A stretch of 33,396 nucleotides of DNA from Gallionellaceae bacterium (GCA_003151655.1 PLYB01000116.1:1-33396), one strand, 5' to 3'. Numbered from the stretch's first letter, positions 18,242-28,576 are shown. Made by a program: numbers and translations. Notes: a model not told the origin generated them from the sequence alone.

Positions 18242-19519
18242 ATGAAAGATAAAAGCAAAGTTCTTCCTCACTACCTCAAACCTGAGGAGTTACGTGTTGG
18301 CATATTTGTCGAGCTTGATTTAGCTTGGTTTAAACACAATTTCGCACTTAGCTCTTTCAAAATACACAGTGAGTCTCAGCTGCGTGAAGTACTCGCCTTA
18401 AAGCTTACTCGTTATCGTTACGATCCAGAGCGTAGCGATGCACCCGTAGAACAACCAAGCCTGAAAACTGCTGAATCTGTACCGGTCGAGCCCATGATCA
18501 TTGATGATCCAGTCTTACAGCGGGAGTTGCAACGCAAAATATTTCTGGCGCAGCGAGAAATAAAAATTATTGCGGTCGAAAAAGCTTTTACTCATGCAAC
18601 AAGTGTAATGAAAAACCTCAATCGCAATCTTCTTTCAAAACCGAACGAAACACTAGGACAAATGGGGACTTTTGTGGGCGAGATGGTCTCGAATTTTCTT
18701 GAGGGCCTTGAAATAACATTGCATGTTATGGACGAGAAAGTGGGAGGAGAAGATGTCTACTATCACTCGTTGAATGTGACGATACTTGCCATGATACTAG
18801 CCAAGGAACTTGGTTTCTCATCTGAAATGGCACACGAACTAGGCATCGGTGCAATGATTCACGATATTGGCTTAACGAAAATTCCGGAACGAGTGTCGAA
18901 CAAGGATGTGAGCGAATGTACCATTGCAGAGCGTAACTGGCGTGCTACACATGTAGCGCTTGGCATCGAAATAGGGCGCGATGCGGGAGTCTCTACGGAA
19001 GCATTGGCGATAATAGCCCAGCATCATGAATTAGCAGATGGCAGTGGATACCCGAACGGTTTGAAAGAAGCTGAAATGACACCTGCGGCCCGCTTGGTTT
19101 CGCTTGTCAATTATTATGACAATCTTTGCAATCCGAACGACATATCCAAGGCGGTAACTCCGCACGAGGCATTGTCTTTAATGTTTGCGCAACGCCGCAG
19201 CAAATTTGAGGCACGATCGCTAGCTCTCCTGATTCACAAATTGGGGGTTTATCCCCCCGGATCAATTGTGCAATTATCCAATGAGATGGTCGCCAGCGTA
19301 ATTTCTGTGAATCCAAAAAGATCGTTGCGTCCGTGTGTGATGGTCTACGACCCAAAAGTATCGAAAGAAAAGGCAATTGTGCTTGATCTGGAACTGGAAA
19401 CCGGAATTAGTATTTCAAAGGCTATTCGGCCTACGGCACTGCCGCCGAAGGTGCTTGCCTATCTCTGCCCGCGTAAACGGGTGACCTATTTTTTTGACAT
19501 TCTGGAGGGGCATAAGTGA
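18242..19519 (+). CDS. DUF3391-HD-GYP domain protein (putative c-di-GMP phosphodiesterase, divergent)
   Basis: 'MIHDIGLTKIPERV' HD motif, 'HHELADGSGYPNG' GYP motif, N-terminal 'YLKPEELRVGIFVELDLAW'. Confidence 0.92.
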   Translation: MKDKSKVLPHYLKPEELRVGIFVELDLAWFKHNFALSSFKIHSESQLREVLALKLTRYRYDPERSDAPVEQPSLKTAESVPVEPMIIDDPVLQRELQRKIFLAQREIKIIAVEKAFTHATSVMKNLNRNLLSKPNETLGQMGTFVGEMVSNFLEGLEITLHVMDEKVGGEDVYYHSLNVTILAMILAKELGFSSEMAHELGIGAMIHDIGLTKIPERVSNKDVSECTIAERNWRATHVALGIEIGRDAGVSTEALAIIAQHHELADGSGYPNGLKEAEMTPAARLVSLVNYYDNLCNPNDISKAVTPHEALSLMFAQRRSKFEARSLALLIHKLGVYPPGSIVQLSNEMVASVISVNPKRSLRPCVMVYDPKVSKEKAIVLDLELETGISISKAIRPTALPPKVLAYLCPRKRVTYFFDILEGHK

Positions 19520-21927
19520 ATACCTCCAACCTTTTATTGGATGCATCGAAGGAGATTCTTATCCTTGTCGACCTGAAGACGCTAAAAATAATTGATGTCA
19601 ACCGTGAAACATCAGAATTGTTAGGCTATACCATTAGCTCATTAATTGGCCTACCTATTGGTGAAATCGAATGCGCACTGTCAGATTTGTTTTTCTGGGA
19701 TGAGGTAAATCGCTTGGGATACAGCGACGAGACAGAAGGCGCTTACCGCTGCGCAGACGGAAATATTATTGAGGTAACGAAAACAGCTCACCGTGTCTCG
19801 AATTCGGATAGTCTGTTCGTTGTGAGGGCGAATTCAGTTACGCAACGGAAGCAGGTTGAGGCTGAGCTGATAGAAATGAGCTCGTGCCTGAGCGCAACAT
19901 TGGAAGCAACCGCAGAGGGCATTCTTCTTATTGATAGGAATAATGTGATTCTGAACATGAATCACCGCTTTTCACAAATGTGGGGGCTGCCAAAATCTTT
20001 GCTGGACAGCCGCGACGATGCAGGCATTTTTGCATATATGACCGGACAGATCAGGCCAGCATCCGATGGCATTCCGATATCGCCGTTGCACATGAAAGAC
20101 GCAGATGATGGAACTTCCAATACGTTTCATCTTAATGATGAACGTGTTTTTGAGCTGACATCTTTCTCTGCGCGCTCGGGGGAGCAGATTATTGGGCGAG
20201 TACACTCTTATCGTGACATTACTGATCTCAAGCATATCGAAGAGCAGCTTCGTATTGCAGCAACCGTCTTTGAATCAAATGAGGGCATGCTTGTCACCGA
20301 TGCAAATCAGGTGATAATTCGAGGAAATCGAGCATTTACCTTGATCTCAGGATATACCACTGAAGAAGTAATTGGCAAAACCCAGAGTATGTTCAACTCT
20401 GGTCGTCAGGATGACAAATTTTTTTCGCGCATGTGGGAAACAATTAGGAATACGGGTAGCTGGCAGGGAGAAGTATGGAACCGACGCAAGAGTGGTGAAA
20501 TATTTCCTGAGTTTCTCACTATCACCGCTGTAAAAGATCCAAGCGGTATAGTCACAAATTATGTAACTACATTTCAAGACATCACAAAGAGCAAGGCGGC
20601 GGAAGACGAAATTAAGAATCTGGCTTTCAATGATCCTCTTACTCACCTACCCAACAGGCGGCTTCTTACAGATCGACTTCAGCAAGCAATTTCTTCATGT
20701 ATACGAACTGGCAAAGAGGCCGCGCTGCTGTTTATTGACCTGGACAATTTCAAGACACTCAACGACACATTGGGTCATGACATCGGGGATTTATTGCTAC
20801 AGCAAGTTGCACAACGTTTAGGAACATGCGTGCGAGAAGTGGACACCGTAGCCCGTTTGGGCGGCGACGAGTTTGTGGTAATTCTTGAGGATCTGAGTGG
20901 ACTGACGATTGAAGCTGCCGCGCAGACAAAAGTCGTCGGTGAAAAAATTCTTTCAACATTAAATCTTCCTTATCAACTTTCCAAACATGAATGCCACAAC
21001 ACTCCCAGTATTGGTGTTACCTTGTTTAATGGTGATAATGTTGCGATTGACGAGCTCTTTAAGCAGGCAGATATCGCCATGTATCAGGCAAAAAAAGCTG
21101 GGCGTAATAGTCTGCGTTTTTTTGATCCACAAATGCAAGAGTCCATCAACGCACGGGTAACACTCGAAAAGGAATTACTTCAAGCGCTTGCTAATCAGCA
21201 ATTTTGCCTGCACTACCAAATTCAAGTGGACAGCTCAAGTCGCCCATTGGGAGCAGAGGTGTTGATTCGCTGGCACCACCCCGAGCGCGGGATGGTTTAT
21301 CCAGATCAATTCATTCCGTTGGCGGAAGAATCTGGACTGATATTACCTATCGGGAAGTGGGTAATAGAAACGGCTTGTGCCCAACTCAAGGCATGGCAGC
21401 ATGATGTGCTTACGCGTGACCTTTCCCTGTCGGTTAACGTGAGTGCAATGCAATTTAGCCAAGCTGATTTCGTAGCTCAGATACAGGCATCATTGCAACA
21501 ATATGCAATCAATCCAAAGCTGCTAAAGCTGGAACTGACTGAAAGCATGCTGTTAGACAATGTAGAGGTAATGATTGTCACCATGGGAGCCTTGCACGAA
21601 ATCAACGTCCAGTTTTCGCTGGACGACTTCGGCACTGGATATTCTTCCTTGCAATATCTCAAACGTCTGCCACTCGATCAGCTAAAAATTGATCAATCGT
21701 TTGTCCGGGATATTGTATCGGATAGCAGCGACTACGCGATTGTGCGTACTATTATCGCCATGGCAAAAAGTTTGAATCTCAGTACTATTGCTGAGGGCGT
21801 AGAAACGGAGGCGCAGCGTGAGCTTTTGCTTAGTCATGACTGCACTCAATTTCAAGGATATCTATTTAGCAGGCCAATTCCAATTGATCAATTCGAACTA
21901 TTGTTGAAGCAGACGGGACGTGTGTGA
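19516..21927 (+). CDS. PAS-PAS-GGDEF-EAL protein (diguanylate cyclase/phosphodiesterase)
   Basis: 'REVDTVARLGGDEF' (RxxD I-site and GGDEF); 'EVLIRWHHPERG', 'LELTES', 'DDFGTGYSSL', 'KIDQSFV'; GTG start overlaps the HD-GYP stop (GTGA). Confidence 0.95.
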   Translation: MNTSNLLLDASKEILILVDLKTLKIIDVNRETSELLGYTISSLIGLPIGEIECALSDLFFWDEVNRLGYSDETEGAYRCADGNIIEVTKTAHRVSNSDSLFVVRANSVTQRKQVEAELIEMSSCLSATLEATAEGILLIDRNNVILNMNHRFSQMWGLPKSLLDSRDDAGIFAYMTGQIRPASDGIPISPLHMKDADDGTSNTFHLNDERVFELTSFSARSGEQIIGRVHSYRDITDLKHIEEQLRIAATVFESNEGMLVTDANQVIIRGNRAFTLISGYTTEEVIGKTQSMFNSGRQDDKFFSRMWETIRNTGSWQGEVWNRRKSGEIFPEFLTITAVKDPSGIVTNYVTTFQDITKSKAAEDEIKNLAFNDPLTHLPNRRLLTDRLQQAISSCIRTGKEAALLFIDLDNFKTLNDTLGHDIGDLLLQQVAQRLGTCVREVDTVARLGGDEFVVILEDLSGLTIEAAAQTKVVGEKILSTLNLPYQLSKHECHNTPSIGVTLFNGDNVAIDELFKQADIAMYQAKKAGRNSLRFFDPQMQESINARVTLEKELLQALANQQFCLHYQIQVDSSSRPLGAEVLIRWHHPERGMVYPDQFIPLAEESGLILPIGKWVIETACAQLKAWQHDVLTRDLSLSVNVSAMQFSQADFVAQIQASLQQYAINPKLLKLELTESMLLDNVEVMIVTMGALHEINVQFSLDDFGTGYSSLQYLKRLPLDQLKIDQSFVRDIVSDSSDYAIVRTIIAMAKSLNLSTIAEGVETEAQRELLLSHDCTQFQGYLFSRPIPIDQFELLLKQTGRV

Positions 21928-22067
21928 TAGTTAAATTCGAGAGCGGCAACATTAAAACAATCCGATTTCATATTAGAAATAAGCCTTTTAATTTCAAGTC
22001 GAAAAGATAAAACTGGCCACGCTAACGCAGACATTGAGAATATCTCTGCAATGCGCCCATCTGACAT

Positions 22068-22094
22068 AAAAAACCGGCAGTTTTACCCGCCGGC
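22068..22094 (-). terminator. Terminator downstream of flagellin
   Basis: Minus strand: CCGGC-gggtaaaact-GCCGGTTTTTT. Confidence 0.75.
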
Positions 22095-22117
22095 CGAGTC
22101 AGCCTTTGATGCTAGCC

Positions 22118-22930
22118 TTAACGCAACAGTACCATCACACTGTTAGGTGACTGGTTCGCCTGAGCCAACATCGCCGTACCTGCTTGTTGCAGAATTTGAG
22201 CACGGGTCAAGCTGGCGGTTTCTGCAGCGTAGTCGGTATCCATGATGCGGCTGCGTGCGGCTGTTTGGTTTTCCGACGCGATCTGTACGTTATTGATCAC
22301 CGACTCGAAACGTGACTGTACCGAACCAAACAAGGCTCGCATCGAAGCCACGTTGGAGATATCTGTATCCAACTTGGATATTTCTGCCTGAGCGGATGCC
22401 GATGAATCCCCCAGCGAGACGGATGTTGGTGCAATCGCAGCAGGTGTGGACACCGTGAAGCTATCAACCCCTGCATTACTATTCGCGCCGATTTGAAACA
22501 CTTGGTTAACCGGTTGCGCCAACAGCTTAATATTGTTGAATGCAGTAGACGCAATAACGCGTTGATTTTCAGCATTGAGCTGGGTGAATTCGGAATTGAT
22601 TGAGGCTATATCAGCGTTAGATGTCGCGTTTGCGCCTTGTACGGCTAGTTCACGCATCCGCGCCATGTTGCTTTGAATGGCACCCAATGCGCCTTCGGCC
22701 GTTTGAGCGAGTGAAATCCCGTCGCTGGCATTACGTGCAGATTGGTCTAAGCCGCGAACTTGGCTTTCCATGCGGGAGGCAATCGCCATGCCCGCTGCGT
22801 CGTCTTTGGCGCTGTTGACACGCATACCCGAAGATAAGCGTTGCAATGAAGTATGCAAAGCACCCTGAGTAGAATTCAAGTTGCGCTGCGCATTCAAGGA
22901 CGCCAGATTGGTATTAATGGTTGAAGGCAT
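22118..22930 (-). CDS. fliC: Flagellin
   Basis: 'INTNLASLNAQRNLNSTQGALHTSLQRLSSGMRVNSAKDDAAGMAIA...ILQQAGTAMLAQANQSPNSVMVLLR'. Confidence 0.97.
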   Translation of the reverse strand: MPSTINTNLASLNAQRNLNSTQGALHTSLQRLSSGMRVNSAKDDAAGMAIASRMESQVRGLDQSARNASDGISLAQTAEGALGAIQSNMARMRELAVQGANATSNADIASINSEFTQLNAENQRVIASTAFNNIKLLAQPVNQVFQIGANSNAGVDSFTVSTPAAIAPTSVSLGDSSASAQAEISKLDTDISNVASMRALFGSVQSRFESVINNVQIASENQTAARSRIMDTDYAAETASLTRAQILQQAGTAMLAQANQSPNSVMVLLR

Positions 22931-22936
22931 TTTTTA

Positions 22937-23029
22937 TTCTCCTTGTGACTAGATATTAGATATCTGGCTTAATCGCCATAATTTGATTCTCCTTTTTGAC
23001 TCGTTAGATATCCGGCTTGATTGCCGTAT
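22937..23029 (-). repeat. Tandem duplication (~45 bp x2) in the flagellin 5' UTR
   Basis: attctccttgtgactagatattagatatctggcttaatcgccata / attctcctttttgactcgttagatatccggcttgattgccgtata; each copy carries AAGGAGAAT on the minus strand. Confidence 0.8.
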
Positions 23030-23076
23030 ATTTCGGTTTGCCTTTGTTGTCTGGTAAATAAACCGTTGTATTAGGG

Positions 23077-23103
23077 CTATCGGCACGTTTTTGGAAACCT
23101 TTA
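23077..23103 (-). promoter_or_regulatory. Sigma-28 (FliA) promoter of flagellin
   Basis: Minus strand TAAAGGTT-N11-GCCGATAG, vs consensus TAAAGTTT-N11-GCCGATAA. Confidence 0.85.
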
Positions 23104-23222
23104 GCACTTAATCAAAATAAAGTTACGGAGTCCTTGGTAAATATCGGGACTGCACCATAAAATGAGCAAATCTAGTGAGTTAATTTATAGAAAAAACCGA
23201 AACCAACATTGAAAGGAAGCCA

Positions 23223-23714
23223 ATGAAGTCCATCGTAATCGCCTTGTTTTTTCTATTCATCGGATTTTCCTTTGAAACAGACGCAGCGGAAACTCCGCCG
23301 ACTCTAACCGGCAAACAGACTGAGAATTATGTTCCCGGGATGGGTGAGATTATGGGCTCTACGCAGATGCGTCACTCAAAGCTATGGTTCGCGGGCAAGT
23401 CAAAAAACTGGACTCTGGCAAGTTATGAGCTGGATGAAATAAAGGAAGGATTGGATGACGCAGTAAAATACTATCCCGTATTCAAGCATGACGCACCCAT
23501 TGCAGCTTTGTTAGATAAGTTCACCATGCAGCCATTGAATGAACTTGAAAAAGCCATCGATAGAAAAGACAGTTCGAAATTCAGAATTGCTTTCGACAGA
23601 TTAACTAAAGCATGCAATGGTTGCCACGAAGCAGCACGTCAAGGATTCATCGTTATCAAGCGCCCAAGTTATTCACCGTTTAGCAATCAGGAATTCGCGG
23701 CTCATAAAAAATAA
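23223..23714 (+). CDS. Monoheme c-type cytochrome, exported
   Basis: Signal peptide; heme motif 'KACNGCHEAARQGFIVIKRP'; SD aaagga. Confidence 0.8.
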   Translation: MKSIVIALFFLFIGFSFETDAAETPPTLTGKQTENYVPGMGEIMGSTQMRHSKLWFAGKSKNWTLASYELDEIKEGLDDAVKYYPVFKHDAPIAALLDKFTMQPLNELEKAIDRKDSSKFRIAFDRLTKACNGCHEAARQGFIVIKRPSYSPFSNQEFAAHKK

Positions 23715-23814
23715 TTGTTTGGGGCTTCAAAGACAGCATCTACAGAATCGGTGTGACCTCTCTGTTTGCCTTCTAACGATGCAAAATTCAAAGGCAAATC
23801 ACTATCACTGTTTG

Positions 23815-23997
23815 TCAATTTATGGAAAGGATGATAGCTGAAGGAACAATCTGTAAGCTCGCAAAAAGCAGGGATGATGTCAGGGAGGATTCATGTGTAT
23901 ACCCATCTTTGCGATCTATCAGATATACAAGAAGAGCACTTAATAGTGCCAATACAAGAGCCACGCCTGCGTAGAAAAATACTGAACTGGTATCCAT
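23815..23997 (-). CDS. Small membrane protein (60 aa)
   Basis: SD aggagt before ATG; two hydrophobic segments 'VFFYAGVALVLALLSALLVYLI' and 'LLFASLQIVPSAIILSI'. Confidence 0.55.
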   Translation of the reverse strand: MDTSSVFFYAGVALVLALLSALLVYLIDRKDGYTHESSLTSSLLFASLQIVPSAIILSIN

Positions 23998-24732
23998 TTG
24001 CCACTCCTAAATAATTGCTAAGTTTGTTACTAAATGAGCGGGCGACAATATGCCGCATGTTCATTACAGCAGTATTAAATGCATTGTTACTGCAGATGAC
24101 TGCAAAGATTAACCAGCAAAAAGCTTGCCACTGCAATTGCAGGTGCTTATTCAACGAAATCAATTCTATAAACCTATTGGAATAGCGCTGCCGCAACAAT
24201 GGAAATGCAGTTAATAAGCGTAACGTGCAAGAGAAGTTCCAAATCAGTGCACGGCAATTCTGTTCATCTGTAGAAATTCAGCACAATTTTCCGGGTAATC
24301 GGAAAGAAATTGGCGGAACACTCGAGATAACTAGATATTTTTAGCCCATATCCATATCTAGATACTTTTTTCAATAGACAAATTAGGCTATAACTAGTAC
24401 GGTTCCAACTTTCATATTTCAACTTCCGCTACTTGAATGGGATGAGATTAATAATAACGAGAAGTCAATCAGCGTCGCAAAATATTCGCACAAAAGTTGC
24501 CGCTTTAATGAGCGTGTGACTATTTACGCGGGGTGGGCATTTGTGATTGAATAACAGTAATACTATTTTTGTTGATTTGATCTTGTTCATATTGCTAGAA
24601 CGCCACGTATTAGTTAAATGACAAAATTATATTTTTTGCCAATCGACAATTGCCCCACCATGCATCAGACCAGCATCCAGATTTTTAAAGATAATTGCGA
24701 ATCGTAGCAACGCAGGACAGTAGAGGAATTAC

Positions 24733-25458
24733 ATGAGCAAAGAAACCCGTGCATTAACAGCAGTTGGCAATGTAATAACACAGGTAAAACCTGTGTCAGT
24801 GAGTGCTAAATCAGTAACTTATGTTACAGAAAAAAATAAATCGCTGGGCTCAAAAATTGGTGCCGGTGAAAGGCACGCTAAAGCAGATGTCGGATTAACT
24901 TCCAAAAAGCAATCATCGCCAGATGTCCGTTCTGGAGCGGTTGCGGTTAAAAATAGGAATTTCAAGAGCATTTTTGTAGCTGTCGCCGTGATTGGTATTT
25001 TTGTGGCCGTAGCAATTTCCACTTATCAAAATTACTTATCTAAAACAAATTCAACGAAATTAACTAGCCAACGACGAGTGACGGATACCTTTCGCGTTGC
25101 CAGTGCCTATACGGATTATGAGTTATCTGCAATAGCCTCTCAAGAAAATGTCACGCTTCCGAAGATGGTAGACAAATCAACTCGCCTAGACTCCATTATT
25201 GGCGTGTCTGATGAGTTGCAATATCACTACACGTTAGTTGATACCGATTCCGATAGCGTTTCATGGGCTTCATTAAAAGACACGCTGGAAAGGTCACTTG
25301 TCAATTGGGTCTGCACTACCAGACATATCGTTGAGGTTTTTATAAGTCAGGGTGTCACCGTTTCATTTGCATATTTTGGAAATGATAAGAGACTGATTGG
25401 GGTTATTTCAGTTGAGCCATCACAGTGCGCCACCAAAAAACGTTCGTCCGCAAAGTAA
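24733..25458 (+). CDS. Hypothetical single-pass membrane protein (241 aa)
   Basis: SD gagga; TM segment 'SIFVAVAVIGIFVAVAISTYQNYL' after a basic N-terminal region; no family recognised. Confidence 0.7.
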   Translation: MSKETRALTAVGNVITQVKPVSVSAKSVTYVTEKNKSLGSKIGAGERHAKADVGLTSKKQSSPDVRSGAVAVKNRNFKSIFVAVAVIGIFVAVAISTYQNYLSKTNSTKLTSQRRVTDTFRVASAYTDYELSAIASQENVTLPKMVDKSTRLDSIIGVSDELQYHYTLVDTDSDSVSWASLKDTLERSLVNWVCTTRHIVEVFISQGVTVSFAYFGNDKRLIGVISVEPSQCATKKRSSAK

Positions 25459-25546
25459 ATCGGATTGCAATGTGGACTTCCCCCTCCTCAGTCGGCATCC
25501 GTGTATTGTCGAAACTGAAGAGGAGTGAAGTTAATGAGTCGAAGAG

Positions 25547-26326
25547 TTAAAATTTCACGTAGAGAGATGCCAGCGTACTGGTGACTTTTTCATCAATTTC
25601 AGTTTGCGTTGTCAGCCCGCTATCGAATGTGTATACGTATGAAGTATTTTTGTAATCCAAAGTGATGCCGAAATTCTTCGTAAATGGAAAGGTATACATT
25701 AGCCCGTAGTTAAACCCAAACGCAGTGTCCGCATGCGCAGTACTGTAGGGAGAATACCCGACATCCTGCCGGTCGTACTTTGCGCCCATGATCCCCAATC
25801 CTAAATTGATCCCCAACAGGCCAGCTTTACCATCAGCCAACGGGATTCCAAGCCCACCACCAAGCACCATGCCAGCGGCAGTAAAATCGAGATTCGAAGA
25901 GCCTGATTGCGCAGTCGTTGGCGGATTTAGCTTGGTCTCGCCACTTTTATATCCAAAGTAAAAATTCCCGATGACGGACGACATTGAGCCGGCGTTCATG
26001 CCCAAAATAACGGCAGTATCATTGCGTTGCAAATTGCCGACATATGCCGGTCTGTTATATGTTCCAGTACCTGTGGAACCGGCGATATCAATATATGCTG
26101 ACTCGCCAAGCAGAAACGTTATTCCATAATTTGTACCGTTGTAGCTCGTTAAAGCGAATGGTTGTTGAACGGGATTAAGTGCTGTCGGAGTGAGTGGAAT
26201 GAAATCCAACTCATAGGAATTGTTGCTCGCCCCACCGCGAAGCTTGATGATTTCGTCTGCGGTTGCGTCCTGCATAATGAGTGCACATAAGGATAATACA
26301 CATATCAAAGAAGTATAATTTTTCAT
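25547..26326 (-). CDS. Putative outer-membrane beta-barrel protein
   Basis: Signal peptide 'TSLICVLSLCALIMQDATADE'; glycine/aromatic-rich alternating strands; C-terminal 'TSTLASLYVKF' typical OMP end. Confidence 0.7.
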   Translation of the reverse strand: MKNYTSLICVLSLCALIMQDATADEIIKLRGGASNNSYELDFIPLTPTALNPVQQPFALTSYNGTNYGITFLLGESAYIDIAGSTGTGTYNRPAYVGNLQRNDTAVILGMNAGSMSSVIGNFYFGYKSGETKLNPPTTAQSGSSNLDFTAAGMVLGGGLGIPLADGKAGLLGINLGLGIMGAKYDRQDVGYSPYSTAHADTAFGFNYGLMYTFPFTKNFGITLDYKNTSYVYTFDSGLTTQTEIDEKVTSTLASLYVKF

Positions 26327-26352
26327 GATGTCCTCTTTTCTAAGCAGTCGTA

Positions 26353-28029
26353 TTAAAAACTAAATGTAGGCATCGCTGACCGACGCCTTGCCTCTGATGC
26401 CCGAGTATCTTCAGCGTCATCCTCGGCCTTACGTCTTGCATCCTCTATCTTTTTGATTTCCTCTTTTTTACGTTGTTCGTCTTCGATCCGAGCCTGTCTC
26501 ATCCTTTTAGCTTCAGCTTCGGCAGCAACATCAGCTTCGGCTTTGGCTTTCGCATTAGCCGCTTCGTGTATTTCTCTTTCCCTGTCGGTCATGAATATAC
26601 CACCGTAGTTGATCAATCTACTACTGTCGGCATCGTTCAGCAACTCAATTTGTTTAATTTCTCCCGCAGGTTTCATTTTGGCTTCACCGCGTACCAGTCC
26701 TGCCAACCATTGCTTTTTATAAATCTTGGCATCAGCTATCGGCAAAAAGATAAATCCATTTACCTCCCATTTTTCGCCCAGCAATTTACTGAAAATATGC
26801 ACAGGGAACTGTTGTGCTTCGACATCATAAGTACCGATGTTTACAACCAGACTTTCCGCGCTAACGGTGTACTCACGCTCTGACAGAGATTTGATTTTAT
26901 CTCGCAGAGGTGAAACCTCAGAGGCGGATACCGCCGACAAATTGAGCCGCGCCAGCTCTGCGTCCCGCTGATTAATAAGCTCATTACGCCTCTTCTCTTG
27001 TTTTGATTGAAACTCCACCACCCGCTCAAACTCATCCCGCTGGGTGTTATCCACAGCAGTTAGTTGCTCCTTGTAGCGCTGACTTACAGCATCGCGAGTT
27101 TGAGCCAGTTCCGTTTCGTAGCCGGATTCAATTGACTTGATATTTTCATTCAGGCGGCCTATTTCCGCGATGGCGGACTCAACGGTGGGAAAATCCGTAA
27201 CGACTTGTGATTCACTGCGTTTACGTCTGGCTTCAGCTTGTGCTTTCAATTCTGCCAGGTTTTTATCATCTTTCGCTTTCGCATCCAAAAGGCGTTTCTT
27301 TTCTGACTCGTCCGCATTTTTTAATTTCTCCACGAAAGCTAATTCTTCCTGTTTAATTTGCTCCGCTTTATTCTTTATCTCTTCGGCTTTTCTTGCAGCC
27401 GCCTCTTCCTGGCTCATTTGATACCCCAGTGACGTGTTACTCATCTCTTTCAGTATGTCTATGACTTGGGTTACATCGCAGCCTTTGCAGGGAAACGATT
27501 TTGAGTACACAACCTTGTTATCAAATATGTTTTGAATACTTAACGCCAAGAAATAACTGCCTCCTTGCTTGGTTACATTTGCAGTTGCTATTAATTCAGC
27601 CTGGAACGCCTCGGCGATGTCTTGCATACAGCGTGTTTCATCGCATTCCTTATGGGCAATGTTTTGGGATTCTTTGAGGAAAATTTGGCGTGCTTTTTGT
27701 GAAACCTGCTCACCGGAATAAACGTCATACTTCTGGTGCAATCCTTCCACCAATGCGGTCTCCATGGCACCACTCAGGTTCTTATCTTCTTCAGGCACAC
27801 GCAGGGGCATCAACACGAGGCGCTCTTTCGAAGGCTGTGAAACATCGGATGAGTTAGCTTTTGATGCCCTTGAATTATCTTTGTTGGCAGCCTCGGCTTG
27901 AACAGGAATCAACATCAGAGCAATAGTAACGACAACAGCGAAAATACCGCTCATTGCGTTTGATTTCTTACTTTCATATGGCAATTCCCGCTCGTGTGAG
28001 AATACGCTACAGCAGATTTGCGTTTTCAC
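26353..28029 (-). CDS. Exported CsgG/TolB-like N-terminal domain plus long charged coiled-coil, unknown function
   Basis: 'RLVLMPLRVPEEDKNLSGAMETALVEGLHQKYDVYSGEQV...CMQDIAEAFQAELIATANV' followed by coiled-coil 'AEEIKNKAEQIKQEELAFVEKLKNADESEKKR'; GTG at 28029 with aaggagaat SD is a better start than the ATG at 28044. Confidence 0.7.
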   Translation of the reverse strand: MKTQICCSVFSHERELPYESKKSNAMSGIFAVVVTIALMLIPVQAEAANKDNSRASKANSSDVSQPSKERLVLMPLRVPEEDKNLSGAMETALVEGLHQKYDVYSGEQVSQKARQIFLKESQNIAHKECDETRCMQDIAEAFQAELIATANVTKQGGSYFLALSIQNIFDNKVVYSKSFPCKGCDVTQVIDILKEMSNTSLGYQMSQEEAAARKAEEIKNKAEQIKQEELAFVEKLKNADESEKKRLLDAKAKDDKNLAELKAQAEARRKRSESQVVTDFPTVESAIAEIGRLNENIKSIESGYETELAQTRDAVSQRYKEQLTAVDNTQRDEFERVVEFQSKQEKRRNELINQRDAELARLNLSAVSASEVSPLRDKIKSLSEREYTVSAESLVVNIGTYDVEAQQFPVHIFSKLLGEKWEVNGFIFLPIADAKIYKKQWLAGLVRGEAKMKPAGEIKQIELLNDADSSRLINYGGIFMTDREREIHEAANAKAKAEADVAAEAEAKRMRQARIEDEQRKKEEIKKIEDARRKAEDDAEDTRASEARRRSAMPTFSF

Positions 28030-28399
28030 GACATTCTCCTTCATCCCCGTAACTCAGTATAAATGCAGTTGTTTATTAATTTTAAGGGTTATCTCATTTA
28101 CTGAAAATGAGATATGAAATAGCTATTCCGGCACCAATCCGCTTAGCAATACAGGACGAAACCACCCGCAATTTGACATTGGCTACTGTTGCAATCGTAT
28201 CACTTTGAGGCCTTGAAGGTGAGTCCAGATTTTTGTTGGGATGATTTTGCCTGGAAGCAAGAATTGAACGTATGACGAACGCAATGAAAACACAATATAT
28301 AGTATGGACTTGCGTCAGAATAACTATATCTAGTAAAATAAGCCGAATCCTAGCGGATTAATATTACAGATTGATGTTGTTTCTAAAATTGGGGGATCA

Positions 28400-28576
28400 A
28401 TGGATAAAGATAAATCGCAAATGAATCACTATGCCTTTCTTCATCATGAGAAAAAACCCGAGGATGCCACACAACACCTTGACAGTAGCTTCTCAGAGCA
28501 TGAATTGCGTGACCAAGAAGCCGAGATGGACAAACTTGAAGCTCGTTTATTCGCGATGGCAAGACCACGCCACTAG
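28400..28576 (+). CDS. 58-aa small ORF 'MDKDKSQMNHYAFLHHEKKPEDATQHLDSSFSEHELRDQEAEMDKLEARLFAMARPRH'
   Basis: Read manually; gggggat upstream; charged, soluble composition; below the track cutoff. Confidence 0.5.
   Translation: MDKDKSQMNHYAFLHHEKKPEDATQHLDSSFSEHELRDQEAEMDKLEARLFAMARPRH

Noticed and set aside
24331-24361. CTAGATAT...ATATCTAG inverted repeat
   Set aside because: AT-rich 8-bp arms in a long intergenic stretch; weak without conservation data.
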